A stretch of DNA of 64,000 nucleotides from Symbiodinium natans. Lineage: Eukaryota; Sar; Dinophyceae; Suessiales; Symbiodiniaceae. The notes under the pieces were generated by a model. The model saw nothing but the letters and a program-made list of their open reading frames with translations, ran no database searches and was not told the DNA's origin. Below, piece by piece: positions 27,601-36,939 of this stretch. The position numbers and the translations under genes were made by a program. Each line of letters opens with the position of its first letter. Within the stretch, counting starts at the first letter, position 1. The stretch lies in the NCBI GenBank assembly GCA_905221605.1, contig CAJNDS010002086.1:64001-128000 (forward strand). Reading direction: 5' to 3'.

Positions 27601-30600
27601 TTTAGGGTTTCAGGGTTTTAGGGTTTTAGGGCTTAGGGTTTTAGGGTTTTGGGGTTTTGGGGTTTGGGGTCGCTTTCAGTCCAGATGCAAGAAGGAGTTG
27701 GGCGCAAAACCCAGGTTGCAACAGGTGGATGAGATGCTGGCAGCCAGCATGAACCACCCCTCGATCATGGCTTGGGCCTGGTTCAACGAAGGACCTTGCA
27801 CCCTCAAAGCATCTACACCCTAAACCCTAAACCCTAAACCCTAAACCGCAAACCCTAAACCCTAAACCCTAAACCCTAAACCCTAAACTGTCAGAATCTC
27901 AGAGGCCGTCATCCCACACAAGCCCGCAAGAAATCTTGGCGTAGGGTTTTGGGGTCTGGGGCTCAGGTGCACTGTGGCCATCCTCAGCCTCTGGGCTTCG
28001 GGACTTTAACATGGGTTTAGGGTTTAGGGTTTAGGGTTTAGGGTTTAGGGTTTAGGGTTTAGGGTTTAGGGTTAGGGTTTAGGGTTTAGGGTTTAGGGCA
28101 ATCCGAGCCGTAGAAAGGGTTTAGGGTTTAGGGTTTGCAGTTGTCAGGCTGGCTGCAGATACTCGTGATGCTCGTACCTGTGGCCCAAGCCGCTACAGCA
28201 GTACAGCCTGGAACCGCAAAACTTACCTGCTAAACCCTAAACCCTAAACCCTAAACCCTAAACCCTAAACCCTAAACCCTAAACCCTAAACCCTAAACCC
28301 TAAACCCTAAACCCTAAACCCTAAACCCTAAACCCTAAACCCTAAACCCTAAACCCTAAACCCTAAACCCTAAACCCTAAACCCTAAACCCTAAACCCTA
28401 AACCCTAAACCCTAACCCTAAACCTTTGAACTTTGCGTTTGGGGTTGAGAACAGGACCCTCCAACGACCTGGATGCTTGCCAGGTGCCATAACCGCTGTT
28501 CCTTGCAAGTTGTGTGGCTGTCTATGTGGGTCCGATTAGGGTTTAGGTTTTAAGGTTTAGGGTTTAGGGTTTCCGAGATTGGGGGTACCTTATTGGGGTC
28601 CTTATGATAAGGGAATCCTACTATTTGGGGACTATATTTGGGAGTCCCTTTTTTTCGTAGACCCCTATGTCGGGTTGCGGCCTGCTGGGATGGTCCAGAC
28701 TCTGTGGCGAGGCCTATCTGCAGTGCTCCCTACGCGCGGCAGAAGCGGACCCATCCCTTCTAGAAAGTAAGGGTTTGTGCTCAGGTTGGGTTTAGGGTTT
28801 AGGGTTTAGGGTCAGGGGAGGGCGCGCGCTCGGGTGTGAAACACCCCGGGCCGCGCGCTCGCGTTGCCCGTCAACCCACCCCGGCCACCCAAACTATACT
28901 CTATTAGGGTTTAGGGTTTATGGAATTTATTTTCTTGTGCCCCCTTGCTTTGATGTTTTTAAAGTTGCGCTGTTAGGGTTTAAGCTGGGGTTGGGGGTAG
29001 CCTCGGCCCTTTTCGGGCCTTCGGCGTGTCAGGGCCCGTAGAGGCCCTTATTTATTTGAAGGTCAGGGAAACCCTTTGTGCCTGCTCCTGGATTCCCCTC
29101 TTAAGGGCCTCAAGCCTTTTGGTGGCTCTTGGGGCCTTTTGGGGGCTTCCTGGGGGCTTTCCTGGCCCTTCCGGGGTAAAATGAAGGGGTGCCCAAAACC
29201 ATCGATTTCAGTACAAAAAAATCGCATTTTTCATTGCGGGCACGGCATCCTGGGGTCCCCCTTCTTTTAAGGGGCCTTTTGAAGTCTTTTGAAGCCTTTT
29301 GATGGCTCTTGGGGTCTCTCGGGCCTGTTCGGACCTTCGGCGTGTCAGGACCCGTAGAGGCTTTATTCATTTGAAGGTCAGGGAACCTATTAATTGTTTT
29401 TCGCCAATGAGTATTTCAATCGCTAGGGTTGAAGCTGGGGTTCGGGGTAGCCTCGGCCCTTTTCGGGCCTTCGGCACGTTAGGGCTGGCCCGGGAGGGCC
29501 TTGGCTCGAAAATCCGTCAAAAACCCCATTCGCCAGCCTCCTAGTCCAGGAATCCAGCCACCAGGGGCCAGGGGGCCTTCGGGGACAAAACCCTGAACCA
29601 CCTCCAAAAGCAAAGGGTTACGATTTGGGGTTATACTTTAGCTACGCTAAAGGTGGTCTGGGTGCCGGCCATCCCTTAGCCGAGTACTGACGTTGTCGTA
29701 AAATAGGCCGATGTCCGTTGGCCTGTCCAGGACAGACGGTGAGGCTTAACCCTCACCTTTCCGTTTCTCTTTTCGCTTGGGCGCTCGGGCTGTAAGGCCC
29801 TCGGCCGAGCGTTCGGGGTCTGTCGCTCGACGGAAGCGACCCCTCACTTAGTCTAGGGTCTAGGGTTTAGGGTTTAGGGTTTAGGGTTTGCCTTGCCGTT
29901 CACTTGTAGAGTTGTAGTTCTTCTGGCTAAAGTTGGAACACTGACATGGGCTGAATTGGGGCTTGATTTTCAGGACTGGAAGACAGTCGATGTTTGGTTT
30001 TTGCCATAAAGGGGTTGGCCCATAAAATGCGGAACCCCAACAGTGAAATGAGGTCCTAGCTCCTGAACCTCGGCAGGACCCCACACGATTCCGCACGTGG
30101 GCTTCAAACAAGAAGGAGGAGGACAAGTGCCTCGATCATGTGGGGAGCTTAGCAGTGCCAGTCCTTTCAGTGTTGCAGGTGACTTCTTGCGGGTGTTAGG
30201 GTTTAGGGTTTAGGGTTTAGGGTTTAGGGTTTAGGGTTTAGGGTTTAGGGTTTAGGGTTGCCGGCTCCGGAGCTCACAAGCAGACCTTGGCCTTGAGCAG
30301 ACAATGAGATGGGAAGACAAGTTGAGCTTCAGGGCCTTGTACTTTGACCAGGCTTTTGAGATTGGCCGCTCAGGCCCTAAACCCTAAACCCTAAACCCTA
30401 AACCCTAAACCCTAAACCCTAAACCCTAAACCCTAAACCCTAAACCCTAAACCCTAAGTCATGGAGAGGCCACGGCAGTGAGCTTCAACAGCTACCCGGC
30501 CTGGTATTCCGACAAGCACGACTTGATGGCGCCAAAGCGCCGCCGGGGCCGAACTCCGAGTTTCAGGGCCCGAGCCAGGTTTAGGGTTTAGGGTTTAGGG

Positions 30601-33600
30601 TTTAGGGTTTAGGGTTTAGGGTTTAGGGTTTAGGGTTTAGGGTTTAGGGCCTGCATTAGAACGTGAGGGTGTGGCATCGGGGTTCGAGTTTTGTGTGCTT
30701 TTGGTGTTTGTGTTTGTGGGGGTTCTGCTCAGATCTTGAGGCTTAGGGTTGTGGACTCCGAGTTTCAATGTTAGTCAGGCCCAGAGAAGAGTTTAGGCTT
30801 CGAAGAACTGGTAGGCTCGCTGGCTGTGTGGTTGAATTGGCAACGATTGGCACTCTGAGCCTGCAGTGAAGGCGCCATTTATTCCGCTTCCAACGGATAT
30901 CGAAGCACCCTGCACCGTCGACACTAAGCCATCCTAAGTCACGGTTTAGGGTTTAGGGTTTAGGGTTTAGGGTTTAGGGTTTAGGGTGCCGGAGGTCAGA
31001 ACCCTGAAGCCTGAACAAGGCCGAAAGCCAGTGACAGGCCCATCAATCTCAAGCCCTGACCAGATCCAAAAAACAATCCAGCAATGTAATGTATTAAAGA
31101 ATTCGCATTTCATCAGATATCAGTATAATACGATAAAAGCCTAGGAATCATCATTTTTAAGAAGAATATTATGAAACACAGTAAGCCACATCTCCTGAAT
31201 CTGCAGCGCGCCCGGTCTGAGGGGAGTGGACCGAAAGTGCCGCATGGGCGCGGCAGCACTTCCCGGACGGGCTCCTAGGGTTTTGGGCCCATTTGGGGCT
31301 CAAGCGGCTTAGGGTCTAGGGTTTAGGGTTTAGGGTTTAGGGTTTAGGGTTTAGGGTTTAGGGTAGAATGCAGACTTTGTATGTGTAAGTGCTGGAGTCT
31401 CACTTCCAGGCATATGTCCCAGCTCCTGGTTCGAAAGGGTAGAACAAAAAGCAGAATGCAACAGCTTAGGCTTTCTGATCAAGGGTTTTGGAGCTCAGAG
31501 GTGTCCAGAGAAAGCTTGCTGAGCATTGCCAGGTTTGGCCGCGCGCGCTGAGAAAGACCGTGAACCCCCAAACCCTCCACCTTCGTCGCTCGAACTCTTC
31601 CACTCTCGAAGGGTCAGGCCGGGATCGTTTGGGCCTGTTCAGGCTTCCCGGTCTAGTGAGGGTGTAGGGCCTGGGTGGAAGGACAAGCCGTTCTTCATCA
31701 GCGAAACTGGCGCTGGAGGCATCCTGTGCATTCCTGACCGGGAAGGCTTGAAAATGTACCTGTTGCTCTGCGGTTCCTCAGCCTCCAAGCCTCAATTTCG
31801 AGACCCTGGAACCTGCAATCCCTGAAGCAAGAAGGGTCCGAGGCTGTTGCCGTTTCAGGCATGTCGTGTGGCGTTGAAGTCCAAGATATGGTCGCCTTTC
31901 CAAAGAAACGGGCCACTGGTGTAATTGCTATGTTTGGGAACGCTTCGACGCGCTTTCAGCCTACGCCATCACCGTGTCTGGTCCCTAAAAGGGTATATGG
32001 TTCATATACCTGAATAGGGAGTATAGTAGTATAGGGTATATGACCTAAGATTCCTTTGGAGGCAGGGTGTGTGGCCGTGTGTGGGTCTGGCGGAGGTCTC
32101 TACGAATGGGCCTCCAACACCACCGACGCATACTGGACGCTCAAGTACCAGCAAGAGGCCGGACTGAACTCCAAACCCCAAACACAAGTTTCCGCTCTGT
32201 TTCCCTTAGGTTCTTTTAATGTTTTCGGCGCAAGGTTTGGCAACTTCAATTTAAGAGCCGAGGGTGCTAAGTGCTAAGATCAGAGTCTTGGGACCCCAGT
32301 CCTGCCACATCCCACATGCAGGTCATCGATGCCGATGTCGATACCGCCCTGACTGATGGCAACATTTCTGGGCTGACCCTGTGGCACTTCTTCGATTTCA
32401 AAGGCAAAGCTGGGGTTTAGGAAGCCCTGAACTCCTAGATATGGTAGATATCGTGATACTGGCTTGGGTCGTCAACTCCACCTGAAGGGGCAGGGGCTTA
32501 GTATACGTTTGTCAAACAATGCGGACATGAGGTTGCTTCTATATCTGGACCAGGAGTCTTCGAAGTCCTCTGATCTTTAAGTGCAGAGCCTTTCAAGCCT
32601 TATGGGTTCGCGAGCCTTGTGATTGGGCTTCAAAATGGCCCTGTGTCTTTTAAAGATACGGGCCACAAGTGTCCGAGTCACTGTTTCGAACATCTCGTCA
32701 AGCTAACGTTTGCGGTACTTGTCGAGCTAGTGGCGGGGTTTAAAATGCACGGTTCCAGGCTTGGTACGTAGCAGACTGCATCCGATGAACCTTTATACAT
32801 TTTGAGTTAGCCCCTTCATCTGCCGGGCTGTTGTTGGCACTGGTGATGCGGCATCTGGAGTAGGGTGCGGCCCGAATTGAAGCCAAGCCAGAAAGCCCTC
32901 TGAGACCTCTGAGACTTCTTCAGGGAATGATGAAGCCCAGAGTTGCGGTCGGGACCTCGTAGGGGCTTGGTCTGGGAGGATTGTCAAAATCGGGCGCGTA
33001 GGGCTTGCGCATGCTTTTGGGGAGCCCGAATTCAGGGCCAATGGCTGGGAAAAGTTAGGGGTTCGTGAGGTTGACCTCCGGTTTCGGGTTCGAAGGATTG
33101 AAAAGCATCAGGTGCCCCGCCTCAGCCTCAAAAAAAGCCACGACTCGCAACATCTGTTTTGCTGCTGCGTGATCCCTAAATCCTAAACCCCAAGACTTGA
33201 AGGGATTAAAGGCCCTTCATCAGATCATGCGAAAATTGATGTCCCCACAAGGAGCGTTGGGGAAGAGTCAGCAAAAGCCAAAGCCCCCCGCAACCCTGAA
33301 ACTTCCTGAGGCCCGTGCCAGTACCTTCCTGGCGTGACACCGCCCACGTGTGGGTGGTACGACATGTCAGGCGCACGCTGATAGCGAACCGAGACTGGCG
33401 GGTATAGCTTGATGTACACGCTTTAGAAGGAACAGGGAGAGAGCACACGCCGTGAAATTATAAGTTTGCAAGCCGTAGGCTATTGGTGCGATGGTTTGGA
33501 AGCCGATAGCCTAGACAGCACTTGTTACGCACGCATGTTATGGGGGGTTTTGGCTGTCGATCCTCGTCCCGAGGTCTTTTGCCCAAAACTCCCTTGGGCC

Positions 33601-33780
33601 GAGGGTCATCCGCCTAAACCCTAAACCCTAAACCCTAAACCCTAAACCCTAAACCCTAAACCCTAAACCCTAAACCCTAAACCCTAAACCCTAAACCGTG
33701 GCGCAGGCAGCTGTGAGCACCGCCCGGGGGGCCTGAATCACAAGGGCGTGCTGGACCCATGGAGACGCAACCTGGCCTGG
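15570..33780 (+). CDS. Secreted glycoside hydrolase family 2 enzyme (beta-glucuronidase/beta-galactosidase-like), multi-exon
   Basis: GH2 retaining exo-glycosidase, which removes a terminal beta-linked sugar or uronic acid. Exons in order give an N-terminal signal peptide, the jelly-roll sugar-binding domain (TPNSTSVPSS; YCRVFVDGQAVGEH; FNRTTAPVHTGGDFWSYGG), the immunoglobulin-like domain (YVFPTAEDLGVVDIK; TWSLKNPQMHTVTV) and the TIM barrel (ERFGLRRW; KLHGWNHHTQW; HYPQDQRWLDRLDEAGMAMW; MNHPSIMAWAWFNEGP; FISETGAGG; ISGLTLWHFFDFKG; RPGGLNHKGVLDPWRR). Glu in WFNEGP is the expected acid/base, and Glu in ISETGAGG the expected nucleophile. Both are intact and phases join cleanly, so the gene looks functional. 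One or two exons are probably missed (after 17559, between 27797 and 30469, and the extreme C-terminus after 33780). The substrate cannot be told from sequence alone. Confidence 0.92.
15814..15862 (+). CDS. GH2 exon, CPASGYPKLQVTLLDG
   Basis: Encodes FCPASGYPKLQVTLLD(G), resembling the first strand of GH2 jelly rolls ending in the LDG motif. The acceptor CAG is at 15811-15813 and the donor GT at 15863-15864; the phase fits the next exon. Confidence 0.6.
16028..16077 (+). CDS. GH2 exon, FNSDKDFDVLAPLDPK
   Basis: Encodes (G)FNSDKDFDVLAPLDPK. The acceptor is AG 16026-16027 and the donor GC 16078-16079, joining in phase to APGLTPNSTS. Confidence 0.65.
16528..16623 (+). CDS. GH2 exon, APGLTPNSTSVPSSVDVAPP
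   Basis: Encodes APGLTPNSTSVPSSVDVAPP then GVLGRRGVAFYR, matching the GH2 N-terminal pattern of xVPS followed by a small loop and a Gxxx(F/Y)R strand. The 3' end is approximate. Confidence 0.75.
17479..17559 (+). CDS. GH2 exon, RFMGCSFYCRVFVDGQAVGE
   Basis: Encodes KIL then RFMGCSFYCRVFVDGQAVGE and HRAG. This matches the conserved GH2 strand 'YxxxVxVNGxxxGxHxGG' of the sugar-binding domain. A CCCTAAA array ends 4 nt before the exon. The donor is GC (17558-17559 or 17560-17561). Confidence 0.8.
18930..19027. repeat. Short palindromic element, family E
   Basis: Arms GGGATGTTCCCCCTTATAC and its complement at the two ends make an almost perfect hairpin. The right end passes straight into a CCCTAAA array. 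Shorter copies at 22733-22803 and 56314-56372. Confidence 0.8.
19281..19363 (+). CDS. GH2 exon, ATRELFVMADN (acceptor within TTTAGGG array)
   Basis: Encodes VMVWDEKDLPLPSSGNATRE then LFVMADN(R). The frame has a TAG a few codons upstream, so the 3' splice site must be one of the TTTAG ends of the adjoining TTTAGGG/TTTCGGG repeat array. The GT donor at 19364-19365 joins in phase to RFNRTTAP. Confidence 0.78.
19710..19766 (+). CDS. GH2 exon, FNRTTAPVHTGGDFWSYGG
   Basis: Encodes (R)FNRTTAPVHTGGDFWSYGG, the conserved GH2 DFxxYGG motif that closes the sugar-binding domain. The acceptor follows CCCTAAACC by about 12 nt, and the donor is GC. Confidence 0.88.
20636..20676 (+). CDS. GH2 exon, DMPDDPKETWPWRA
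   Basis: Encodes DMPDDPKETWPWR(A). The GT donor at 20677-20678 joins in phase to YVFPTAEDLG at the start of the Ig-like domain. Confidence 0.68.
21026..21071 (+). CDS. GH2 exon, YVFPTAEDLGVVDIK
   Basis: Encodes YVFPTAEDLGVVDIK, the first strands of the GH2 immunoglobulin-like domain. The acceptor is CAG 21023-21025 and the donor GT 21072-21073. Confidence 0.75.
21276..21330 (+). CDS. GH2 exon, IVLTSTNCTGAIMIMIAFG
   Basis: Encodes IVLTSTNCTGAIMIMIAF, beta-strand-like and in phase with VDIK before it. The GC donor is at 21331-21332. The Ig-like domain is variable in this family, so support is moderate. Confidence 0.55.
21875..21972. repeat. Tandem duplication of a telomere-variant block
   Basis: A block with TTTAGTGTTAAGGGTTTAGG, TTTTTTGGG and TTGAGGG occurs twice in a row, showing unit-scale duplication of a mutated array. 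Confidence 0.85.
22597..22653 (+). CDS. GH2 exon, VPDPQTWSLKNPQMHTVTV
   Basis: Encodes VPDPQTWSLKNPQMHTVTV, the family motif W(S/T)xxNPxLYxLTV at the end of the Ig-like domain. A CCCTAAA array ends 8 nt upstream. Confidence 0.83.
23391..23472 (+). CDS. GH2 exon, ATITERFGLRRWAYADGKLL
   Basis: Encodes IGS, then ATITERFGLRRWAYADGKLL and LNGE, the GFR/FGxR strand and the LNGxP segment that enter the TIM barrel. The GC donor at 23473-23474 keeps phase 0 into AVKLHGWNHH. Confidence 0.9.
23945..23993 (+). CDS. GH2 exon, AVKLHGWNHHTQWIDT
   Basis: Encodes AVKLHGWNHHTQWIDT, the first TIM-barrel strand (family xxGxNxH). The acceptor is AG about 5 nt after a CCCTAAA array, and the donor is GC. Confidence 0.9.
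24192..24287. repeat. Perfect 48-bp tandem duplication
   Basis: Two copies of a unit starting TAGATCCTTACCCTTTTTGG and ending CTAAGTCAGT, identical by eye, in a GH2 intron. Confidence 0.9.
24514..24688. repeat. Interstitial telomere-type array (CCCTAAA), about 24 units
   Basis: Directly follows a poly-C tract (24486-24508). Ends with a few CCCCAAA variants. Lies in a GH2 intron. Confidence 0.97.
25072..25104 (+). CDS. GH2 exon (probable), EEVRDAKTLLD
   Basis: Encodes EVRDAKTLLD plus one base. It fits the barrel helix before the SHYP strand, and its phase matches the following exon if a GA donor is used. The short length limits certainty. Confidence 0.45.
26059..26144 (+). CDS. GH2 exon, HYPQDQRWLDRLDEAGMAMW
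   Basis: Encodes FCAALGFR then HYPQDQRWLDRLDEAGMAMW, the (S/T)HYP strand and the LxDxxGhxxW helix-strand of the GH2 barrel. The acceptor follows a C-rich tract, and the donor is GC (26145-26146). Confidence 0.85.
27320..27359 (+). CDS. GH2 exon, AATQDWGHFMKY
   Basis: Encodes (D)AATQDWGHFMKY plus two bases completing Gln with the next exon; the GC donor is at 27360-27361. It leads into the helix before the catalytic strand. Confidence 0.78.
27715..27797 (+). CDS. GH2 exon with catalytic acid/base, MNHPSIMAWAWFNEGP
   Basis: Encodes LQQVDEMLAAS then MNHPSIMAWAWFNEGP. The NHPS(I/V)xxWxxxNE pattern is the GH2 acid/base signature; Glu in NEGP is the predicted proton donor. The 3' boundary is approximate (GC donor near 27798). 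Confidence 0.93.
28231..28423. repeat. Longest interstitial telomere-type array (CCCTAAA), about 27 units
   Basis: About 190 bp, almost perfect, in the GH2 intron between the acid/base exon and the exon at 30469. A TTTAGGG array lies at 28015-28100, so the two can pair within the transcript. Confidence 0.97.
28810..29860. repeat. GC-rich block with internal direct repeats
   Basis: Unlike its surroundings: few telomere repeats, rich in GGGCC and CCTTCGG. A segment containing GGGCCTTCGGCGTGTCAGGG, CCCGTAGAGG and TTTGAAGGTCAGGG recurs at about 28994-29071, 29318-29390 and partly at 29440-29490. Nearby GCGCGCGCTCGGGTGT and ACACCCCGGGCCGCGCGC (28819-28858) form a hairpin. No coding match; it may be an unrecognised repeat or RNA element. 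Confidence 0.6.
30469..30528 (+). CDS. GH2 exon, SFNSYPAWYSDKHDLM
   Basis: A 60-nt phase-0 exon encoding ATAVSFNSYPAWYSDKHDLM, the barrel strand carrying the conserved N-x-Y segment of GH2. It lies 11 nt after a CCCTAAA array, and the GC donor is at 30529-30530. Confidence 0.88.
31682..31718 (+). CDS. GH2 exon with catalytic nucleophile, DKPFFISETGAG
   Basis: Encodes DKPFFISETGAG plus one base. KP(F/I)xxSE(T/F)G is the GH2 nucleophile motif; Glu is the predicted nucleophile. The GC donor at 31719-31720 joins to GLYEW. Confidence 0.93.
32096..32157 (+). CDS. GH2 exon, LYEWASNTTDAYWTLKYQQE
   Basis: Encodes (G)LYEWASNTTDAYWTLKYQQE, the loop and helix following the nucleophile. The acceptor is AG 32094-32095 and the donor GC 32158-32159. 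Confidence 0.92.
32322..32403 (+). CDS. GH2 exon, DGNISGLTLWHFFDFK
   Basis: Encodes VIDADVDTALT then DGNISGLTLWHFFDFK(G), the last barrel strand (family GxxxWxFxDF). The acceptor is AG 32320-32321 and the donor GC 32404-32405. Confidence 0.92.
33614..33697. repeat. Interstitial telomere-type array (CCCTAAA)
   Basis: About 12 units ending 9 nt before the GH2 exon at 33707. Confidence 0.97.
33707..33780 (+). CDS. GH2 exon, SCEHRPGGLNHKGVLDPWRR
   Basis: Encodes (G)SCEHRPGGLNHKGVLDPWRR then NLAW, the family segment RPxGxNxKG(V/L)xDxxRxPK. A GC donor at 33781-33782 implies at least one further, short exon downstream that I could not place. A CCCTAAA array ends 9 nt upstream. Confidence 0.88.
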
Positions 33781-36755
33781 GCGGGACTTAGGGATTAGAT
33801 TTAGGGTTTAGGGTTTAGGGTTTAGGGTTTAGGGTTTAGGGTTTAGGGGCACTTCCCTTGGGGACCAAATGAACCCTAGAAGGGTTTAGGGTTCATATAC
33901 CTGAATAGGGATTATAGTAGCACATAGGGTATATGACCCCCGTTTTAAGATTCATTTGGTCCGCAAGGTTCCCACAAAGCTTGGTTACATTGACTGAAAG
34001 AAGCACTGCATCTTTGCGACGTTGATGTTTAGGTTCCGGGCATGCTGAGGCTTCAGGACGTAGAGCCCGCCACGGTGTTGTTGTCACATACTACACTCTA
34101 TGTTCCCTAAACCCTAAACCCTAAACCCTAAACCCTAAACCCTAAACCCTAAACCCTAAACCCTAAACCCTAAACCCTAAACCCTAAACCCTAACGAGCA
34201 AGGTTCACCAATGCCGCTTCGGGGGGGCCGGGGGCGGGCTTTGTGGCTAAAGCTGTGGGTGGCAACAAAGGAAGCATGGCAACCCCTTCTCACGCAAAGC
34301 TTTCCCTTAGTAGTAGAGTAGGTAACCTTTAACCTTTTTGGGTTAGTAGATTCCCCTTAGAATCCCAAAGGTTAACCTTTAGAACCCCTAGGTACTGGAC
34401 AACTAAGTTCCAGCATCTGCAGACGCTTCCTAAGGCAAGAAGCCCTCCTTTTATTCGGTGGCCAAGAAGTACGGTGCGGCTTCACGATCTGCGCCAGGCA
34501 CAGGCTCGTTGTATATAGTGTAGAGGCCCACGTCTCACAACTCCGGCGGCCCAGCTAAGCTAGATGAACGGAGACGAGCGCCTAAGACAGAGAGGGCTGG
34601 ACATCATCAGGTCCGATACATCGGCGAATCATTGCGAACCGACACCTCTTACTGAAGGAACATCACCTTCATGTGGAAGTCATCGTAGTGTGACTATCTA
34701 AAGGGGCACTCACGCCGACAGTCTTCAGCGAGCGGGATGACCTGGGCTGCGTTAGGCTTCAAATTGATGCTCCTTTCTTGGCGGCTGCGAGAAGCGCCGT
34801 GCCAACGTTTGGATGTGCAGACTTGGGGGCGCTCGGTATATTGTTGTGAGCACCTGACGTGAACAAGACCCTGTTGAAGGCAGGTTTTGTGTTCGTCGCT
34901 GTGGGGGAGTGGGTTGGCAGGAGGGGGTGTTATGAGTCAGGAGCAACCGGCCTATTGCTGCACCTACAGCACGTTCCATTGCTATACCGATAGCATGTAA
35001 TCATGTGCGAGGTTCCTGTCGCTGAAATCACTGCAGCACAATGCCTTGCAATCCTTGCTACATTGCATTCATGTTTCAAGCTTGCATGGCCTTGCTCGGC
35101 GCCGATCACAACCCTTACAGCGCTACAGCGCCAAGAGCGGGCAACAGGGTTTAGGATTTAGGGTTTAGGGTTTAGTAGGAGGTGCTAGGAGCAATGTTGC
35201 TTGACTCGCACGGGTGGTATGCATGTCTTCCATGAAGCCCACAAGTCTGCATAGGTGCTTGGCCGCATTAATTTCGAGGCAAGAAAAGATCGATGAATGA
35301 AAGAGGCGTGCTTCTGCTTCAGGTTGAGGTTGGGTTTGTCCAGATGCTCGCACACTTCGCAATCTCTTCGTCTGGGGCTTTGCGGCCGGAGTTCATAGAT
35401 TCAGCTTTGCTGGGTCTCAGAAAGGCCCGGATACAAAAAGCTTTGTGGGGATCATGGCTCCAGGGGTGAGGATTACCATGTAGCTACGAGGCTGAGGTGA
35501 TGGACCACGTGTTGGACAAGGAAAATCAGTGGAGGCAGGTTTATTACATGTCTCAGCCCCGCCTGCGGTGCAGCCCCAAGCACTGCACCGACCATTCTAC
35601 GCCTCAACAGCTGCTGTTTGCTGCTCCATAGTCCCAAGCCGAAGCCAGAAATCCAATTAAGTCGCTCTCGCAGATGTTCAGGGCAAGGCATGAAGGCGGA
35701 CAGGATGAGTTTCGCCATCACAAGGATCCTTAAACCCTAAACCCTAAACCCTAAACCCTAAATATTCGTTTTCTAGGGGCGTTCGTTCGGTCCTCAGGGA
35801 GCTGACGTTGGCATGCTGCAGTTCATTGGCGCAAGGCAGAGAGAGTGCCCAGCTGAATCGGATGAGGTCGTGAACGCACAGAGACAGCACGATACATGCT
35901 CAGCCGGAGAAGCTGAAAGTGACTGTCTAACATTGAAGCAGCTGGCATTCGCAGCACTACATAACGGCGTAGGAGTAAGGCTTCCCCTCTTGCAGCTCCG
36001 TTTTGGAACCATGCCGAATGTGTATGCAGAAGACGCGGCCACGCCGGCAGAGGCAACCCCCTCCATGGACTAGGGTGTATAAAACCCTAAACCCTAAACC
36101 CTAAACCCTAAACCCGAATGCAAAAATGCCCTTATCCAGACTGACAGTCTAAGTCGCTGACTTCTGGGCCCAAAGGGGTTGGGGGTTGCTGTTGGACTGG
36201 AAGGGGCCGGTTGAATAGGGCCGTGGGCAGTGGGGCAGGGTGGAGGTTCGGGTTTTGGAGCTTTACTTGTAAAGCTTCGTGGAGAAATCCGTTCCCTTGT
36301 TACTGGTCGCCCTACTGTGTAAGCGCCCCCACCACATCCTCGGTCAAAAGGAGATGCTGTCCGGTCAAAGTTCGCACAAAAGGCACTTTTATAGGCCAAG
36401 ACCCAAAAGAGACCAAAGGTGCCTTGCGTCCCGCTAGGGAATCTGGTAGGGTTTAGGGTTTAGGGTTTAGGGTTTAGGGTTTAGGCTTTAGGGTTTAGGG
36501 TTTAGGGTTTAGGGTTTAGGGTTTAGGGTTATGCAGAGCGACAGAGCGCCTTGTCGGCTTAGAGGCTTAGGAGCTTTCGGCTTCGTAGTGTTCAGCTTGG
36601 AGAGTTTAGGGGCCTCTGAGCTTGCCGAGGTCCCCCTGAAGTCTTGGACACCGAAGACTACTTGTAGGGGTTGGGGTTTTGTGCATCCACATCCTTTCAC
36701 CTGTGTTTGTTGACCCATGACCTAGATCACACAGAGTGCGAAGCCTACGATGTGA
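33781..36755. other. Region with no supportable gene
   Basis: Should contain the last GH2 exon and 3' end. Visible content: TTTAGGG array 33804-33847, palindromic element 33855-33972, CCCTAAA array 34104-34193, near-identical MITE copy 34305-34407, small arrays near 35150, 35730 and 36085, and a TTTAGGG array 36448-36530. The ORF-like stretch 35813-36073 has no recognisable domain. Confidence 0.5.
34305..34407. repeat. Short palindromic element, family A copy 2
   Basis: Nearly identical to 11838-11940 over about 103 bp (one visible difference, AAAACCCC versus AGAACCCC). Such identity 22 kb apart implies recent mobility. Confidence 0.85.
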
Positions 36756-36939
36756 AGCCTGCAATCGCGAAACCATGAGCCAAAGAGCAAAGATCATTCC
36801 AAAGAACCTGAGCAGGAGGAGCCAGCCGGCTGGAAGGACGAGCAGGCGCCCACACGGGCGTACCTCTCGGCTTTGGGCTTGGGAGTTTCGGAAGTCTTCG
36901 GGCCCAGGGCCGGCAAGCTTGGCGGTGCTTGCCATGAGA
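36756..36939 (+). CDS. Putative exon, charged Glu/Lys/Pro-rich
   Basis: An open frame of about 61 codons containing EPKSKDHSKEPEQEEPAGWK and then DEQAPTRAYLSALGLG, ending at a consensus GTGAGT donor (36940-36945). The composition is coding-like and unlike the surrounding repeats. No family is recognised, and the exact start is unknown. Confidence 0.35.

Noticed and set aside
29110-29370. Minus-strand ORF with PKSHQKAS repeats
   Set aside because: Comes from the internally repetitive GC-rich block; repeated peptide follows repeated DNA and has no domain support.
29640-29860. Structured RNA gene (5S-like or snRNA-like appearance)
   Set aside because: Has short inverted repeats but does not match any RNA consensus I can recall with confidence.
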